A stretch of DNA of 64,000 nt from Narthecium ossifragum (GCA_963920575.1 OY986972.1:13218010-13282009); one strand, 5' to 3'; shown: positions 20,341 to 31,620, numbered from the stretch's first letter. Made by a program: numbers and translations. The notes: a model not told the origin generated them from the letters alone.

Positions 20341-22365
20341 GCGATCGATCGGGCCTATGTCGGTTGTCTAGATAAGGACGCGGCTGACGTGTCCGGATAA
20401 GGATGCGAACTGACATAGTCCGACCTAGTCCGACCAATCGGTCTTAGGACCGATCGCTCAGACTCGATCCTATAAGTAACTCGAGCCCTCTCTGTTTTTC
20501 CGATTTTTCCTCTCCTCTACACCTACCTTAGAAATTCTCATTTGGAGCTCGCTCCAATGGCTTGGGAAGCATGCCAGGAGCTAGAGAAAGAGATCTACAC
20601 CCACCTTGGATTGTTTGATTGAGAATCAAACATAGATTAGCGTGGTTTGGTAGGTTTCTTCATTAAACCTTAGATTAGATGTTCTTCGTGGTTGTACTTG
20701 ATTGTTCTTCAATTAAAGTATGTTGTCTGATACTTGGTAGCTTGATAATCATCTAATGAAAGTTTGGTAGGATTTAGTTTGGATTTGATATGGATTTAAG
20801 CAAGTTTTCCTTATGCTTTTTTCGGATTTCCTGGTTTAATTATAACAGTGGTGTTTTAACATGATTTTTGAGTTGTACGTGCATGATCTTAGTTGGTGTT
20901 CTCAATGAAAGTAGTAGATCTGTGAGTTAGCTTTCATTCCCAACCGGTTTCATGATTTTTGGATTTACGTACATGTCATGGTGAATTAAATGGGCTGTCT
21001 GTGTGAAAACAGGGCAGTCATCTTAATTAGTGTAATTAAGTGGTTTTTCGTTGTTAAATGGATCTAATTTTTTGAGGGGATGATCTTAGTGATATTTGGG
21101 TGTGATTTGAAAAGTTTAGTTTAAATCGAAGTTATGTTTAAAAGGATTTTATTGGGTTTAGCAGATCTATGATTTAACCGAAATTATAGGTTTTCATTGA
21201 TTTGCTTTTATCCGATCGATCTGATTTTGGGTATGTGATTCAGGGTATGCCGTTTACTAGGCATATCAAGTTTCATGTCGATCGGAATGTTAGATTAAAA
21301 GATAGGATTTTTCGAGGTTTGCAATAGAATAAACAGGGCCTTAAGTTCACCCTAAGCTTTGAATATAATACTATTATATTATTGTTTGGCTAGTTAGCTG
21401 GGGCTGCTTCCCGTTGCTTGTTTCCTTTACTTATCTGTTCATCACCTCGGGCCGGCAGGGTGCCGATCCCTGACCATGTTTATTATCATGGCATATGTTA
21501 TATGTTTATCTGCTTTCCTGTGTGTTCATAGCATACATCTGACTGTGGATTAGATGCATAAGGATAGGGCGTGGGCGATGGGTTGATCGTCGATCCGAAA
21601 CTTTCGGATAGCTCGGATTTAGCTCTGGAACTGTGGTGGGTAGCATGGTACAGGATCGAATGGTAGTGTTAAGTCGATATCGATGATAGATTTAGATGAC
21701 TTAAATACAAGTTGATCGATGATTTAGAGGTCGTGTCGGCCTCGAGCCGTTTCTATGGTGTAGCTGGTGTCCAGTGTTCTATGACTCTTGAGTAGAGGGT
21801 GTGCCTACTCAGCGGTGTCGTTTCCTGCCTAGAAGTGCTGGTTTTCTACTTGTGAGTCTAAGGTGTTGGTTTCCTGCGTTCAGGGACACGCAGTGGGGTT
21901 ATAGGGCCCGTGTGTACAACTAGGCTTGCTTGAGGGCGACACTGTTGTGTTCCCTCCTTCCTTGTGTGAGTCATAGTATAGTTTCCCTGCTGAGCTTAGT
22001 TGCTAAATCCTACCCGAGCTGCGTTTTGCTGGTGCAAGCGCTAGCTCTTCTTCGGTGGCCCCTACCGAGAAGGTGTTTGGTGGCGCGGTGGCGTCTAGCC
22101 GTACTTGAGGAGCGGTAATCGTCGTATGTACCCCTTTTGTTATAGTTAGCCTCGTATGAAAGCATGATGTAAAAATATTAACCCTTTTGAGGTTTTGAAT
22201 TATATAATTTGAGGTTTGTGATAATCGTTTTAATAAGGGTGTTTATGAATTGTTTAGGAAGACAAATAGATTAGAGGGAACCCTCGCCAAAACTTTTTCA
22301 AAATTGTTTAGGTTCCGGTTCACGTCGCCCGGACAGGTTGGGCCTTCGCGGGTCTGGGCATGATA
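20341..22365 (+). repeat. T4: 3' part of LTR
   Basis: Non-coding Tekay LTR sequence of a distinct subfamily. It begins inside the palindrome region (GCGATCGATCG at 20341, ACCGATCGCTC near 20450), followed at once by TATAAGTA (20471-20478) and about 1.9 kb of R/U5-like sequence. Shared blocks with T1: GGGGCTGCTTCCCGTTGC (21403), the GTGTCGGCCTCGAG region (21733), GAGGGCGACACTG (21931) and the terminal GCGTCGCCCGG-like block. Confidence 0.85.
20471..20478 (+). promoter_or_regulatory. T4: TATA-like box
   Basis: TATAAGTA directly after GACTCGATCC, within 25 bp of the last GATCG palindrome. Confidence 0.5.
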
Positions 22366-22592
22366 TCGACCGTCGCATCATCCATCAGATCGCCCATCAC
22401 ACTCACTATAGTGACGGTCGATCGTCAGCCTCTGTCATGAAAAAAGCTTCTCAGGGTCGATGCGAAGATAGATCGCCGCTTTTCCCAATAAAATTACACA
22501 GTTGACAGTCGACCGTCAGATCGACTGTCGAATCGACCGTGAGTGTTTAAATTGCAAACCAGATCTAACCTAAGTTTAAGACTTTTGGAGGT

Positions 22593-22600
22593 TATAAATA
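22593..22600 (+). promoter_or_regulatory. B: LTR TATA box
   Basis: TATAAATA, about 50 bp downstream of the CGGTCGATCG/GTCGACCGTC cluster (22366-22543), equivalent to the L1 box at 3140. Confidence 0.65.
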
Positions 22601-23276
22601 TGAAACTTAGGGTTATTAAAGAGGCCATTTTTCCATACTTCTTCTGTCCTTTTTCTGGAGGAAGAAGGAGACCAATCCACCATCCATGGACGAGTAATCT
22701 TCGGGTATGGCGGATGGATGACTGAGCAACGACGAGGGTTTTGCATCTTTATCATTGGCTCATGATTTTAATCTTTAATGTTTAAACTCTATATATGTAT
22801 TGGATCTTCATAGATGGTTATGTGGTTGAACAATATTATAGTTCTAGTCATGCTTTTGTTATGATATTGTGATCCCATAGCCATCTCTTCTTTCTCATAC
22901 CTAGTCTCGTTAAATCTTTGCTATGCATTGCCCGTAGTGACAGGTGGTATGGCATATTCTTAGGGATCTAGAAAGACAAGGTTAGGGCTTTGTCCTGTTA
23001 AACTTTTGCTGCGCGTTACTTGTAGTGACAACCGGTATCGTGTATTCTTAGGTTTTGGTAGGACGGAGTTATGGCTACAATGAGAAGAACCAAACATAGA
23101 AATAGGCATTTATATTCTATCAAATTTATAATTCTATATCTTCCACTCGAGGTGATTGGGATGTGAATCCCTCGACTAAACTTTGCATGAACCATTGGTA
23201 AGTGAAGAACCCACGTCCGAGTGAAGGATTCCTGAAGCCAAGCCTCATCCAAATCTTGATTTCCTTTGTTAACATA

Positions 23277-23467
23277 GATTTAAAGACATGTGGAACTTGT
23301 GTCCTCACCCAGGTATGAGAGTTGGCGACTCGTTAGTTATTTTTACGATGGATTAACTGTTAGAGAACGCCAATTTGTTGAAATGATGTGTAATGGTGAA
23401 TTTTTACAAAAAGATCATGGTGCAGCTACTGAGTATTTGACAGAGCTTGCTGAGAAAGCTCATGCAT
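23277..23467 (+). pseudogene. B: gag fragment
   Basis: Athila-like gag: FKDMWNLCPHPG in one frame, then after a 1-base shift near 23312 SWRLVSYFYDGLTVRERQFVEMMCNGEFLQKD and YLTELAEKAHAWT, a block diagnostic of the family. It is fused upstream to LTR sequence at about 23276 and cut downstream by S1. Confidence 0.85.
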
Positions 23468-24391
23468 GGACTAGGCCGAGAGGGGGGGTGAATTGTACCT
23501 TTTTGTGGAAATACAATAGATGAAAACCTAGATATAAAACGAGAAGACTAGTATGCTTGTTTAGTTTTGAAAGCAATGAATAAAGCAATTAATGAAGGAA
23601 GAGTTAGGAGACTTGCACCAGATTTATAGTGGTTAGGCAAACCTTGCCTACGTCCACTTCACTCAAGGTCCTCCTTGAGGTTCCACTACTTGTAAATACC
23701 CTTACAAGTATTCCCACCAAGCTTCCAGGTGCTTGGCAACCTTACAAATCCTCCAACAACTGCTGGAGCTCTCCCTCAAGCTTTTGGGTGCTTGAGAACC
23801 TTACAAATCACTCCAAGCTCTCTCTTGGATAATCTCCCTTAGTCTTGCCCCAAGTTTTTTGCATCTTCTCATATATACTTGAGCTTTAGAGCCTAAAAAA
23901 ATAGCTTCCAACGGCTATTTTCTGTTTCTGCAATGGTTCTTTAATGGCTAGTTTCTGGGCTCACGGTCGACCGTCGCATCGTCCGCGACATCATCCGCCA
24001 AGCTTTTCTTAAGCCACGGTCGATCCACTGATCGACCGTCAAGCGTCACGGTCGACCGTGACATCGTCCGTCAGCTTCTGTCAAGAAAATGGCTTCCCAG
24101 GATCGATGCTCGGATAAACCGTCGCTTCTTACTTTTCTTCATAACAGATCCACGGTCGATCCACGGATCGACCGTCAAACCCACGGATGCATCCGTGCAT
24201 CATCCGTGAGCTCCACGGATGCATCTGCGAGCTCCACAGATGCATCCGCGCATCATCCATGAACTCCACTAATAGCTCAAATATGAAAGTTAAAGCTTAT
24301 TATCAACATATATTTTATCACATGTATATTTTAACATTTAGGAACATATTGGCACCATCAAAACATAATCAAAACATCATTAGGGCTAACA
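23468..24391 (-). repeat. S1: 3' LTR
   Basis: In its own orientation it starts TGTTAGCCCTAATGATG at 24391 and ends near 23468 in CCCCCCTCTCGGCC. It differs from the 5' LTR by lack of about 95 bp (5' LTR 29330-29425) and by fewer copies of the 32 bp GGATGCATCC repeat. The left terminus is eroded, so the exact boundary is uncertain by a few bases. GGTCGACC/GGTCGATCC palindromes lie at 23960-24180, upstream of TATATA at 23872-23877 (minus strand). Confidence 0.85.
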
Positions 24392-25202
24392 ATCTCCCCC
24401 TTTTTTATGATCACAATCTATTTATATGTGATGATAAAATATCTATTGCTCCCCCTAAATCTATGCATCCATTTCTTTGATAAAAGATGTTCTAAGATGA
24501 ATGGTAAGGACGCACACTAGTTATATGATATAGAAAAGTTCTATCCATGATATTATGACAAGATAATTTATCTTTTAGTATAATTTCTTCTTTAACTAAT
24601 ATCATGATTGATAGCAATAGATCACATCACAACTTTTTCTCCCCCTATGGCATCATCAAAAAGTGGGGATGGAGCAACAAAAAGAAATTGATCACTAATG
24701 GAGGCTTGATTTCTAATCAACTAAAATATTCATGATACTAAAAGAAGTAGGGGATATATATATATATTTAAAAAAAATGTTTAAATCCATTCAAATAAAG
24801 TACTCCCCAAACATAAGTTCTTTTATCTCCCCCAAATACAAATTATTTAAAACAATTTTTAAAATGAGATGTGATGAAAAATTTCATGAAAATAATGTGA
24901 CACAATCAGTGGCGATCGACCTTCAAAGGTTCACGGTCGATCGTCAGCTACGATTTGAACATTACATGAAACATTGCTTACTCACGGTCGATCCAAGTGA
25001 ACTCACAGTCGACCGTCACTTCTAGAAAATGAATTTTAAAATTTAATTTAAAATGATTTTTGATCAAAATCTCATGAATTTTTGGATACATATGTAATTG
25101 AATATTATGAGCTGGACCAAGTCATTTTTCCAGGAATTCATGCATTTAATCAAAAATATGGCACATGAGTGTATGTGTGTGAAGATGAGTTTTTAAGAAC
25201 AC
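24392..25202 (-). other. S1: polypurine tract and 3' untranslated region
   Basis: The purine run reading AAAAAAGGGGGAGAT on the minus strand (24392-24406) abuts the 3' LTR. Upstream lies AT-rich sequence with a second CATAGGGGGAGAAAAAG-type run near 24640. A further palindrome cluster is at 24905-25020 (GGTCGATCGTC, GGTCGATCC, GTCGACCGTC). No coding sequence recognised. Confidence 0.75.
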
Positions 25203-26667
25203 TGATGTGCTGTCGCAGGCACTCAAAAATAAAACCAATACCCTTTAAGATTAATGTAGCAGTTCGAGTACGAGTCGATCCCACGAAGAGTGGTTAGTCT
25301 AGTTTTGTGCTCAGTGAACAAAGATAGGGGGGTTTTTAAACGTGAGGAAAACAGTAAAGAAATAATCTAAAGCGAAGAATTGAATTAAATCAAGAGAACA
25401 AACCTTGGTCTGAATCAACATCCACCATCGGAATCCAACAACTGATCATTGATGCAAGTATCAACCAATTTATACCATGAATATTCATCGTTCGAATTAA
25501 ATTCGAATCTCTCCTCGATCATAGTTAATTAGAAACAAGCGATCTAATCAACCCTAACTACTAAACAACCTAAGACACGCGCTGTAGATTTAATCTAGTA
25601 GCAGCGTTAAGAATAGGGAGGTCGATGAAGCTAAACAACACAAGCACAAGCGGTTGCATTTAATCTAGTCAAATATTCTTCCTAAGACCTAACAATCTCT
25701 GAAACGCAGTAGATTATTAAACCCTAGTTGCTTCGCAAATTAGAGAGATCAAACAATTCTAGATTTGATATCAAACCTAGCAGTAGATCATCATGAATAA
25801 TAAACTAGTAGGCCTCCTAGCAATTAGACAAGACAATCATGAAGATTTAATCTCAGAAGAACATTCAATACTCATGTATAAACTGAACAATAAAAATAAA
25901 TTAGATCTCACAGTTTCATTGATTCCGAGGTTTCAGTCTCCTCCACCAAGGATCAAGATTTAGCCACGCAGGGCCATGAATAAAAGAGAAAAGAAAAAAT
26001 GGAGGAGAAGAAGATCCACGTATCCCAGAGAGAGGGAAGAAGATCTGTCCACCAGCCCTTAGAGAGGTCCCTTTTTCCGAGAGTAGCAGAGAGGGAAAGA
26101 GAGAGGACGGGTCAGCCCCTTTGCTGGCCTCCTCTCCCTTCCTTCTTTATTCCTCCCAGCCATTTTTCCTAAAGTGTCCACCCTTTCTTCCATTAACCAC
26201 ATGCCAATCCCACTAATCAAGGAAAGATCAAATAAACTCCTAATATAACTAGGAAATGTGGTGCTCCTAGCTGGGATCTTCATGAATGAAATCTGGACTC
26301 CAAAAAATGAATCTCGTCCAACCCAAGTGCAGGTGCAGCAATTCCGAGTCTGATGGCTTCATCAATTTTTCTGTCTTTATTTAGCCTGAATCAGCAAAAA
26401 CTCCAAACATCAAAGTTGTAGCGCTCTTCCTTAGCTTTCCAACGCATCCTGGATCATCCCAATCAGAGTTTGTATGAAGAAGTTATGTTCAAATTACTAA
26501 CTGCTGTGCAGAATGTCCAGAATTGCTCAATTAGCTTCGTTTTGCACTTTAGGTCTTCAATTGCATTCTAAATCAAAATATAAGAATAATGAGTATATTT
26601 AGGCACAAAATAAGTACAGAAGACTAAACATTAAGGAATAAAAATATAACATTATGTATCATCATCA
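25203..26667 (-). mobile_element. L2: solo LTR, TGATG...CATCA type
   Basis: 1465 bp from TGATGTGCTGTCGCAGG to ATGTATCATCATCA with perfect duplication AACAC (25198-25202, 26668-26672). The TGATG/CATCA termini suggest an Athila/Tat-like gypsy LTR distinct from the L1 and E families. Orientation minus is inferred from TGATGATACATAATG as the start and the GTGGGATCGACTCG block near the far end. Non-coding; it has no GATCGATC cluster. Confidence 0.85.
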
Positions 26668-27164
26668 AACACACATACCTCTCTTCTATTACATGAAACC
26701 AATTTAAGAATTGTAGCAAATGATGCATACAAGTTGCAATTTCTCATAGAAGATGATTAAACATCATTTCAAAATAGTAAGCATTATAAAACAAAATATG
26801 ACTATATGACCTCTTTTAAAATCAATCAAGATTCACGATTTTTAACCAATAAGAATTCTTTTCAAAGATTCATTTCACATCAAGAAGAGAAACTTCATAA
26901 GGATTAGGAAATTTTTAAACTTGTAAAAAGCAAATCATAGGATAAAGTTTACTATCACTATTTGAGATAACAAATGAAGATGGAGGAACAAGATTTCATA
27001 TCATTGGGAGGATCATATATCCTTTGATGACTATTTAACATACTTCCTTTCCTTGGAAACATATTCTTGTCCACACCTCATCACTTGAGCATCCACCATC
27101 AAGATATCACCGTTTTCTTTTGAATTTGTCTTGACAATTAGATCTCAAGCATTCCTAACACAAA
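26668..27164 (-). pseudogene. S1: protease remnant and deletion junction
   Basis: Just downstream of the gag stop the minus strand reads YLDGGCSS (about 27090-27115), the WYLDSGCS motif that opens the copia protease region, with the second residue of the DSG triad changed to Gly. After about 27000 no pol homology is seen; the rest is AT-rich. Pol has been deleted between here and the 3' region. Confidence 0.65.
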
Positions 27165-28919
27165 TCATGTCTTGATTTTTGGTACCCAAATCTTTTCGAG
27201 TCCACTATCGTTAGTTCTAGACATATACATATAAGATGTATGCTTTGGAATCCAAATGGTGTTACCACTAGCATTCTTCATTAAATAGCAATTAGGAGCA
27301 ACATGTCTCTTTTTACAACAATAGTGACAAGTAGGTATATTTGCAAATTTAGGAGGATGAGATGATGCTTTAACAAAGCTTGTCTTTTTAAGATTGTTCA
27401 TCTTCCTAGGATTATAGCCAATTCCATTTTTGTTGAATGAGCTATGTTGGTTATCAAGGATCTCATTAAGTATGATCTTACTCTTCATAAACTTAGAAAG
27501 AGTAATTTTCAAAACATTATTTTCAACGGTGAGATCCCTTTTTGATTCTCTCAAAATGATGATTTTCTTTTATAAGTTACTTGAGTTATTTTGTAAAATG
27601 TCATTCTCACATTTGCAATTCTCAACTTCTTTTTTAAGTGAGGCATGATCATCACTAGATGTCTTACTCATCATGCATTTGTTTTCATTTTCCAATAAGT
27701 CAATCTTATGCATGGCATCTAGTTTTTCATGTTCTAGCTTTTTCAAGTCCTTACATGAAGCATAATATTTCTTTTTAACGAACTTGAAATCTTTAGCTAA
27801 GGAATGATAAGCTTCAAAAAGTTCATCAAAAGCTAGCTCATCATTTACCTCATGACCTTCTTCCTCATCCCCGATGGCCATTAGACAAATATTTGTCTTT
27901 TCTTGCTCTTTTTCATGGGAGGAAGAGTCCTTATCGCTTTCACTCCAAGTTGCCACCATGCCTTTCTTTTTCTTGAAACTCTTCTTTGTTGGCTTCTTGA
28001 GTTGAGGGCAATCGGGCTTGTAGTGTCCGGGCTTTCTACACTCATAGCATATAATATTATTTGAATTATATGAGGTAGAGTTTGATTTTTCACCTTCGGA
28101 GGTTTTCTTCTTGAAAATCTTCTTTCCTCCTTGGCCATTGAGCATCCTTTTGATTTTTCTTGTAATTGATGCCAATTCCTCATCACTTGAATCTGATTCT
28201 TCATCACTTCAACTTGATGAATCTTGGTATGATGACTTGAATGCAACCGATTTGTCTTTCTTCTCTCCTTTATTGTTGCTCTTCTTCATGTTCATCTCAT
28301 AGGTCATGAGTGAACCCATGAGCTCATCAAGTGATAGCTTGGAAAGGTCTTTGGCTTCTTCAATCGCCGTCATCTTGGGATCCCATACTTTAGGTAGACA
28401 CCTAAGTATCTTTCTCACAATTTCATCATTAGCATAAGATTTGCCAAGAGATTGAAGCACATTTAAAATATCATTAAAGCGTGTAAACATTTCACTAATA
28501 GACTCATTTTCCTTCATGCTAAACAATTCATAGCCATGAACAAGCATACTTATTCTACTTTCCTTAATTCTATTGGTTCCCTCATATGTAATTTCAAGCT
28601 TCTCCCATATTTCCTTGGTTGATTTACAACTTGAAATTCTACTAAATTCATTGGGGCTCAATGCATAAATAAGAAAGCATTTGGCTTTAGCATTGATTTC
28701 CAATTTCCTTATGTCGGATGGAGTGTACTCACTCTTAAGCTTGGGTACATCCCTCCCTTCATGCATTTTGCTACGAATGAATGGTCCATCCTCAATGGTA
28801 AGCCAAGCTTCATAGTCTAAGGATTGGATAAAAACTTCCATCCTAGTCTTCCAATAATTATAGTTTTCTTCGTCAAAGTAAAGAGGCCTATTGGTAGATT
28901 GTCCTTGTAGGTTTTCCAT
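27165..28919 (-). pseudogene. S1: SIRE-like gag
   Basis: A single reading frame of about 585 codons from ATG 28919, interrupted by stops near 28209 (TGA) and 27570 (TAA). The UBN2-type capsid domain (residues about 10-230) has NYNYWKTRMEVFIQSLDYEAW, SPNEFSRISSCKSTKEIWEKL, FTRFNDILNVLQSLGK and LSLDELMGSLMTYE. A Lys-rich linker and knuckle CYECRKPGHYKPDC (about 28010-28050) follow, then a coiled Glu/Lys-rich segment and a second knuckle CHYCCKKRHVAPNC (about 27285-27330). The two knuckles and long C-terminus are SIRE traits. Confidence 0.92.
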
Positions 28920-28941
28920 CTATACCTAGGATCCTAGAGAC

Positions 28942-28956
28942 GAGGCTCTAAAACCA
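28942..28956 (-). other. S1: primer binding site (decayed)
   Basis: Minus strand ATTGGTTTTAGAGCC next to the 5' LTR end; compare the usual TGGTATCAGAGCC matching initiator Met tRNA. Two substitutions. Confidence 0.7.
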
Positions 28957-28958
28957 AT

Positions 28959-30040
28959 TGAAGGTCCAAGGAGGAGGGGGGGTGAATTGGACCTTTTTAC
29001 GGAAATACAATAGATGAAAACCTAGATATAAAACTAGAAGACTAGTATGCTTGTTTAGTTATAAAAGCAATGAACAAAGCAATTAATGAAGGAAGAGTTA
29101 GGAGACTTGCACCAGATTTATAGTGGTTCGGCAAACCTTGCCTACGTCCACTTCACTCAAGGTCCTCCTTGAAATTCCACTACTTGTAAATCCCCTTACA
29201 AGTATTCCCACCAAACTTTCGGGTGCTTGGCAACCTTACAAATCCTCCAACAACTGTTGAAGCTCCCCCTCAAACTTTCGGGTGCTTGAGAACCTTACAA
29301 ATCACTCCAAGCTCTCTCTTGGATACTTCTCTCATAGTCTACTTCACACTTGAAGTAGTTTTACAAAGGTTAAAGCTCTCAAAAGAAGACTAAAACTTGT
29401 TACAATGTAAACTAATATCTCCCTTAGTCTTGCCCCAAGTATGCTGCATCTTCTCATATATACTTGACCTTTAGGGCCTCAAAAAATAGCTTCCAACGGC
29501 TATTTTCTGTTTCTGCAACGGCTCTTTAACGGCTAGTTTCTAGGCTCACGGTCGACCGTCGCATCGTCCGTGACATTGTCCGCCAGGCTTTTCTTGAGCC
29601 ACGGTCGATCCACGGATCGACCGTCAAGCGTCACGGTCGACCGTGACATCGTCCGTCAGCCTCTGTCAAGAAAATGGCTTCCCAGGGGCGATGCTCGGAT
29701 CGACCGTCGCTTCTTACTTTTCTTCATAAAAGCTCCACGGTCGATCCACGGATCGACCGTCAAACCCACGGATGCATCCGCGCATCATCCGTGAGCTCCA
29801 CGGATGCATCCGCGCATCATCCGTGAGCTCCATGGATGCATCTGCGAGCTCCACGGATGCATCCGCGCATCATCTGTGAGCTCCACGGATGCATCCGCGC
29901 ATCATCTGTGAACTCCACTAATAGCTCAAATATGAAAGTTAAAGCTTGTTATCAACATATATTCTATCACATATATATTTTAACATTTAGGAACATATTG
30001 GCATCATCAAAATATAATCAAAACGTCATTAGGGCTAACA
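28959..30040 (-). repeat. S1: 5' LTR (1082 bp)
   Basis: In its own orientation TGTTAGCCCTAATGACG (30040) to TTGGACCTTCA (28959). The palindrome region is 29545-29905 and TATATA at 29457-29462 lies about 80 bp downstream of it (minus strand). Contains a tandem array of 32 bp units (29766-29905). Confidence 0.92.
29766..29905. repeat. S1: tandem 32 bp units with GGATGCATCC cores
   Basis: Four full units and one short unit of CCACGGATGCATCCGCGCAT plus 12 bp, each containing the perfect palindrome GGATGCATCC and an outer CACGGAT...ATCCGTG symmetry. The 3' LTR has about two full units and one short unit (24178-24265). Confidence 0.85.
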
Positions 30041-30302
30041 GTATATATGGATGATTTGACTGTATTTGATAATACTTTTGATGCACGCTTGCAAAACATA
30101 ATGTGAGTCTTAGTTAAGTGTGAAGAGAAGCACCTTGTGCTTAATTGAGAAAACTGCCACTTCATGGTTCCCTTAGACATTGTGTTGGGCCACATAGTCT
30201 CTTCCAGAGGCATTGAGGTAGATCAATAAAAAATCGATCTCATCTCAAACCTTCCTGTCCCAAAGACTGTTAAAGATGTTAGATCCTTTCTAGGGCATAT
30301 TG
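30041..30302 (+). pseudogene. B: reverse transcriptase fragment
   Basis: Plus strand: the YMDD catalytic box at 30044 (YMDDFTVFDNTFDA), then LVKCEEKHLVLN, CHFMVPLDIVLGHIVSSRGIEVD and FLGHIG. In-frame stops TGA (about 30101), TGA where Trp is expected after LVLN, and TAA near 30227. Left edge is the S1 LTR and right edge the T5 breakpoint at about 30302. Confidence 0.88.
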
Positions 30303-31620
30303 GTTCTCCCATCACTATTGTCCCGAATCAGTGGCTACTCCCAAAGCCCCACCCGACTCCAGTCCCAAGCCAACACAGCTGCACGGGGACGAGTCACAAG
30401 GGGGAAACACCCAGCGCCACAAGAAAACCACGAGCCGTAAGATACTCCGAAAGCTGAAGGTTGAAGCTGAAAGCTAGAGGAAGGCGGCTCCGAAACGGGC
30501 TACTGCTGGAGGTGCTCTCTGCCAAGAAGTGCATGAAACTCTGGTAAGACTGGTCACTGCATTGTCTCCGGCCAGGCCCCTTTCTGGAATCTGAATTTCC
30601 GCGTCTTGCACTGGTACCTACCCCAGCTAAGGCATCAACACACTGCTCTGCTCCACGCCGTGCGTCACGCCGACTGCTCTGCGATAAGCATCTCGCGCCC
30701 GTCGCTGCAAGCACCGTCGGCGGCTAGCACTCGAGCACCCTACAGGTTCCTTCTCAGTCTGGCGGCTCAGGCTACATCTCACAAGAACTGGCCTTACGTT
30801 GTTGCTACCACTGATGCCAAAGTCTCTGAAATCTGCCAACGACTACCCAGCCGTTCCTCGAGACCCGAAACAACCCCGAAACTTACGACCACCGACCAAC
30901 CGTCTGGTGTCAACCCTCAAGTTATCTGCCTTAGAATCCGGAGTACAGTCCAGAGCGTCCCCCGCTGTCGCTCCAGCATACCGAGCCAGGTGATCCAACC
31001 AACTCGGGTGCTACCACACGATGCGAGTACCAAGAACAGAGGAAGGTACTCCCAACTGCACCACCCTCCAAGGGTAGGTGCTAGAGAACAGTACGTGAAC
31101 TGTTCTCAACACACAACCAACAGTGTCCCTAGTGGCCCCGACAAGCACCACTAAGCATTGCTTCCTGGGAATGCAAGAAAACAACGGTTTCCCAAGCAAG
31201 CGATACTCCAGGATGTCCAAAACATCCGGGATCCGAGACACCTCCTTCAAATCAGTCCTCTACTATCCAAGGATCTCCGACGTCGTCTCCGAACCCTAGC
31301 AGGTTCACCTCTCGAAATTTTGAAAGTACAGAGACAACACACTTCCGATTGCCTACTCGCTCATCTCCAGCACGGAGGGAGATACACTGTCAAGCGAGGG
31401 AACAGACAGCGCTGGTGTGCGTGCACAACTCCCCTTGAGGCGTCACGACACAGTCGAAAACCAAAACACAACAGCAAACAACCTAAGTAATGAACATCAC
31501 ACGCATTCGCAAACAGCCATGCAAGGATGTTCTAGACCTAGAACTATCCCATTCCACACTCAAATCTCAACCGCAAGCCTATCCTATCCCTGGGATCTAC
31601 AGCCTACTCTGAGACCAAAC
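30303..31620 (-). pseudogene. T5: leader and degenerate gag region
   Basis: Minus-strand internal sequence next to T5's 5' LTR. The primer site is GTTTGGTCTCAGAGTAGGCTG-like (about 31600-31620), one or two changes from TGGTATCAGAGC. Then a ~1 kb leader that matches T8 43821-44840 closely, with scattered gag-like words on the minus strand (RKGPGRRQCSDQS). No continuous frame. Plus-strand ORFs here are shadows. Truncated at 30303 against RT of B. Confidence 0.65.

Larger units (their letters stand above)
19409..22365 (+). mobile_element. T4: internally deleted Tekay-type element
   Basis: Starts TGTGAGGACCTGTCCC and ends GGGCATGATA (a G/C-to-A/T decayed form of GGGCGTGACA), with perfect duplication TCGAC (19404-19408, 22366-22370). 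Inside: the first ~195 bp of an LTR, a jump at GCTCG (19599-19603) into the RNase H-integrase linker, integrase to 20340, then a jump into the middle of an LTR that runs to the end. So 5' LTR end, PBS, gag, PR, RT, chromodomain and 3' LTR start are gone. It lies 7 bp from T3 in the same orientation. Confidence 0.9.
17598..23276 (+). repeat. B: 5' LTR in three pieces
   Basis: Pieces 17598-17950, 19402-19408 and 22371-23276 join to about 1266 bp of L1-family LTR once T3, T4 and their duplications are removed. It has GGTCGACCGTC-type palindromes at the insertion sites and at 22366-22543, TATAAATA at 22593, and two tandem units at 22910-23060. The last 140 bp or so of the LTR and the PBS are lost: at about 23276 the LTR runs straight into gag. 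Confidence 0.88.
23468..30040 (-). mobile_element. S1: SIRE-like Ty1/copia element, pol deleted
   Basis: Reverse orientation. 5' LTR 30040-28959, tRNA-iMet-like primer site, gag 28919-27165, a protease remnant, then 3' region, polypurine tract and 3' LTR (24391 to about 23468). RT, RNase H and integrase are absent and solo LTR L2 sits in the 3' region. Long gag with two CCHC knuckles, TGTTAGCCCTA LTR start and the GGGGGAGAT polypurine tract fit the SIRE lineage. Flanks differ (...ATGCA / GTATA...), so no target duplication is visible; B sequence between gag and RT is lost at this site. Confidence 0.88.

Noticed and set aside
30606..31490. Plus-strand ORFs of 182 and 110 codons
   Set aside because: This interval is minus-strand leader/gag of T5 and is repeated at 43821-44840, where the plus-strand frames are not conserved.
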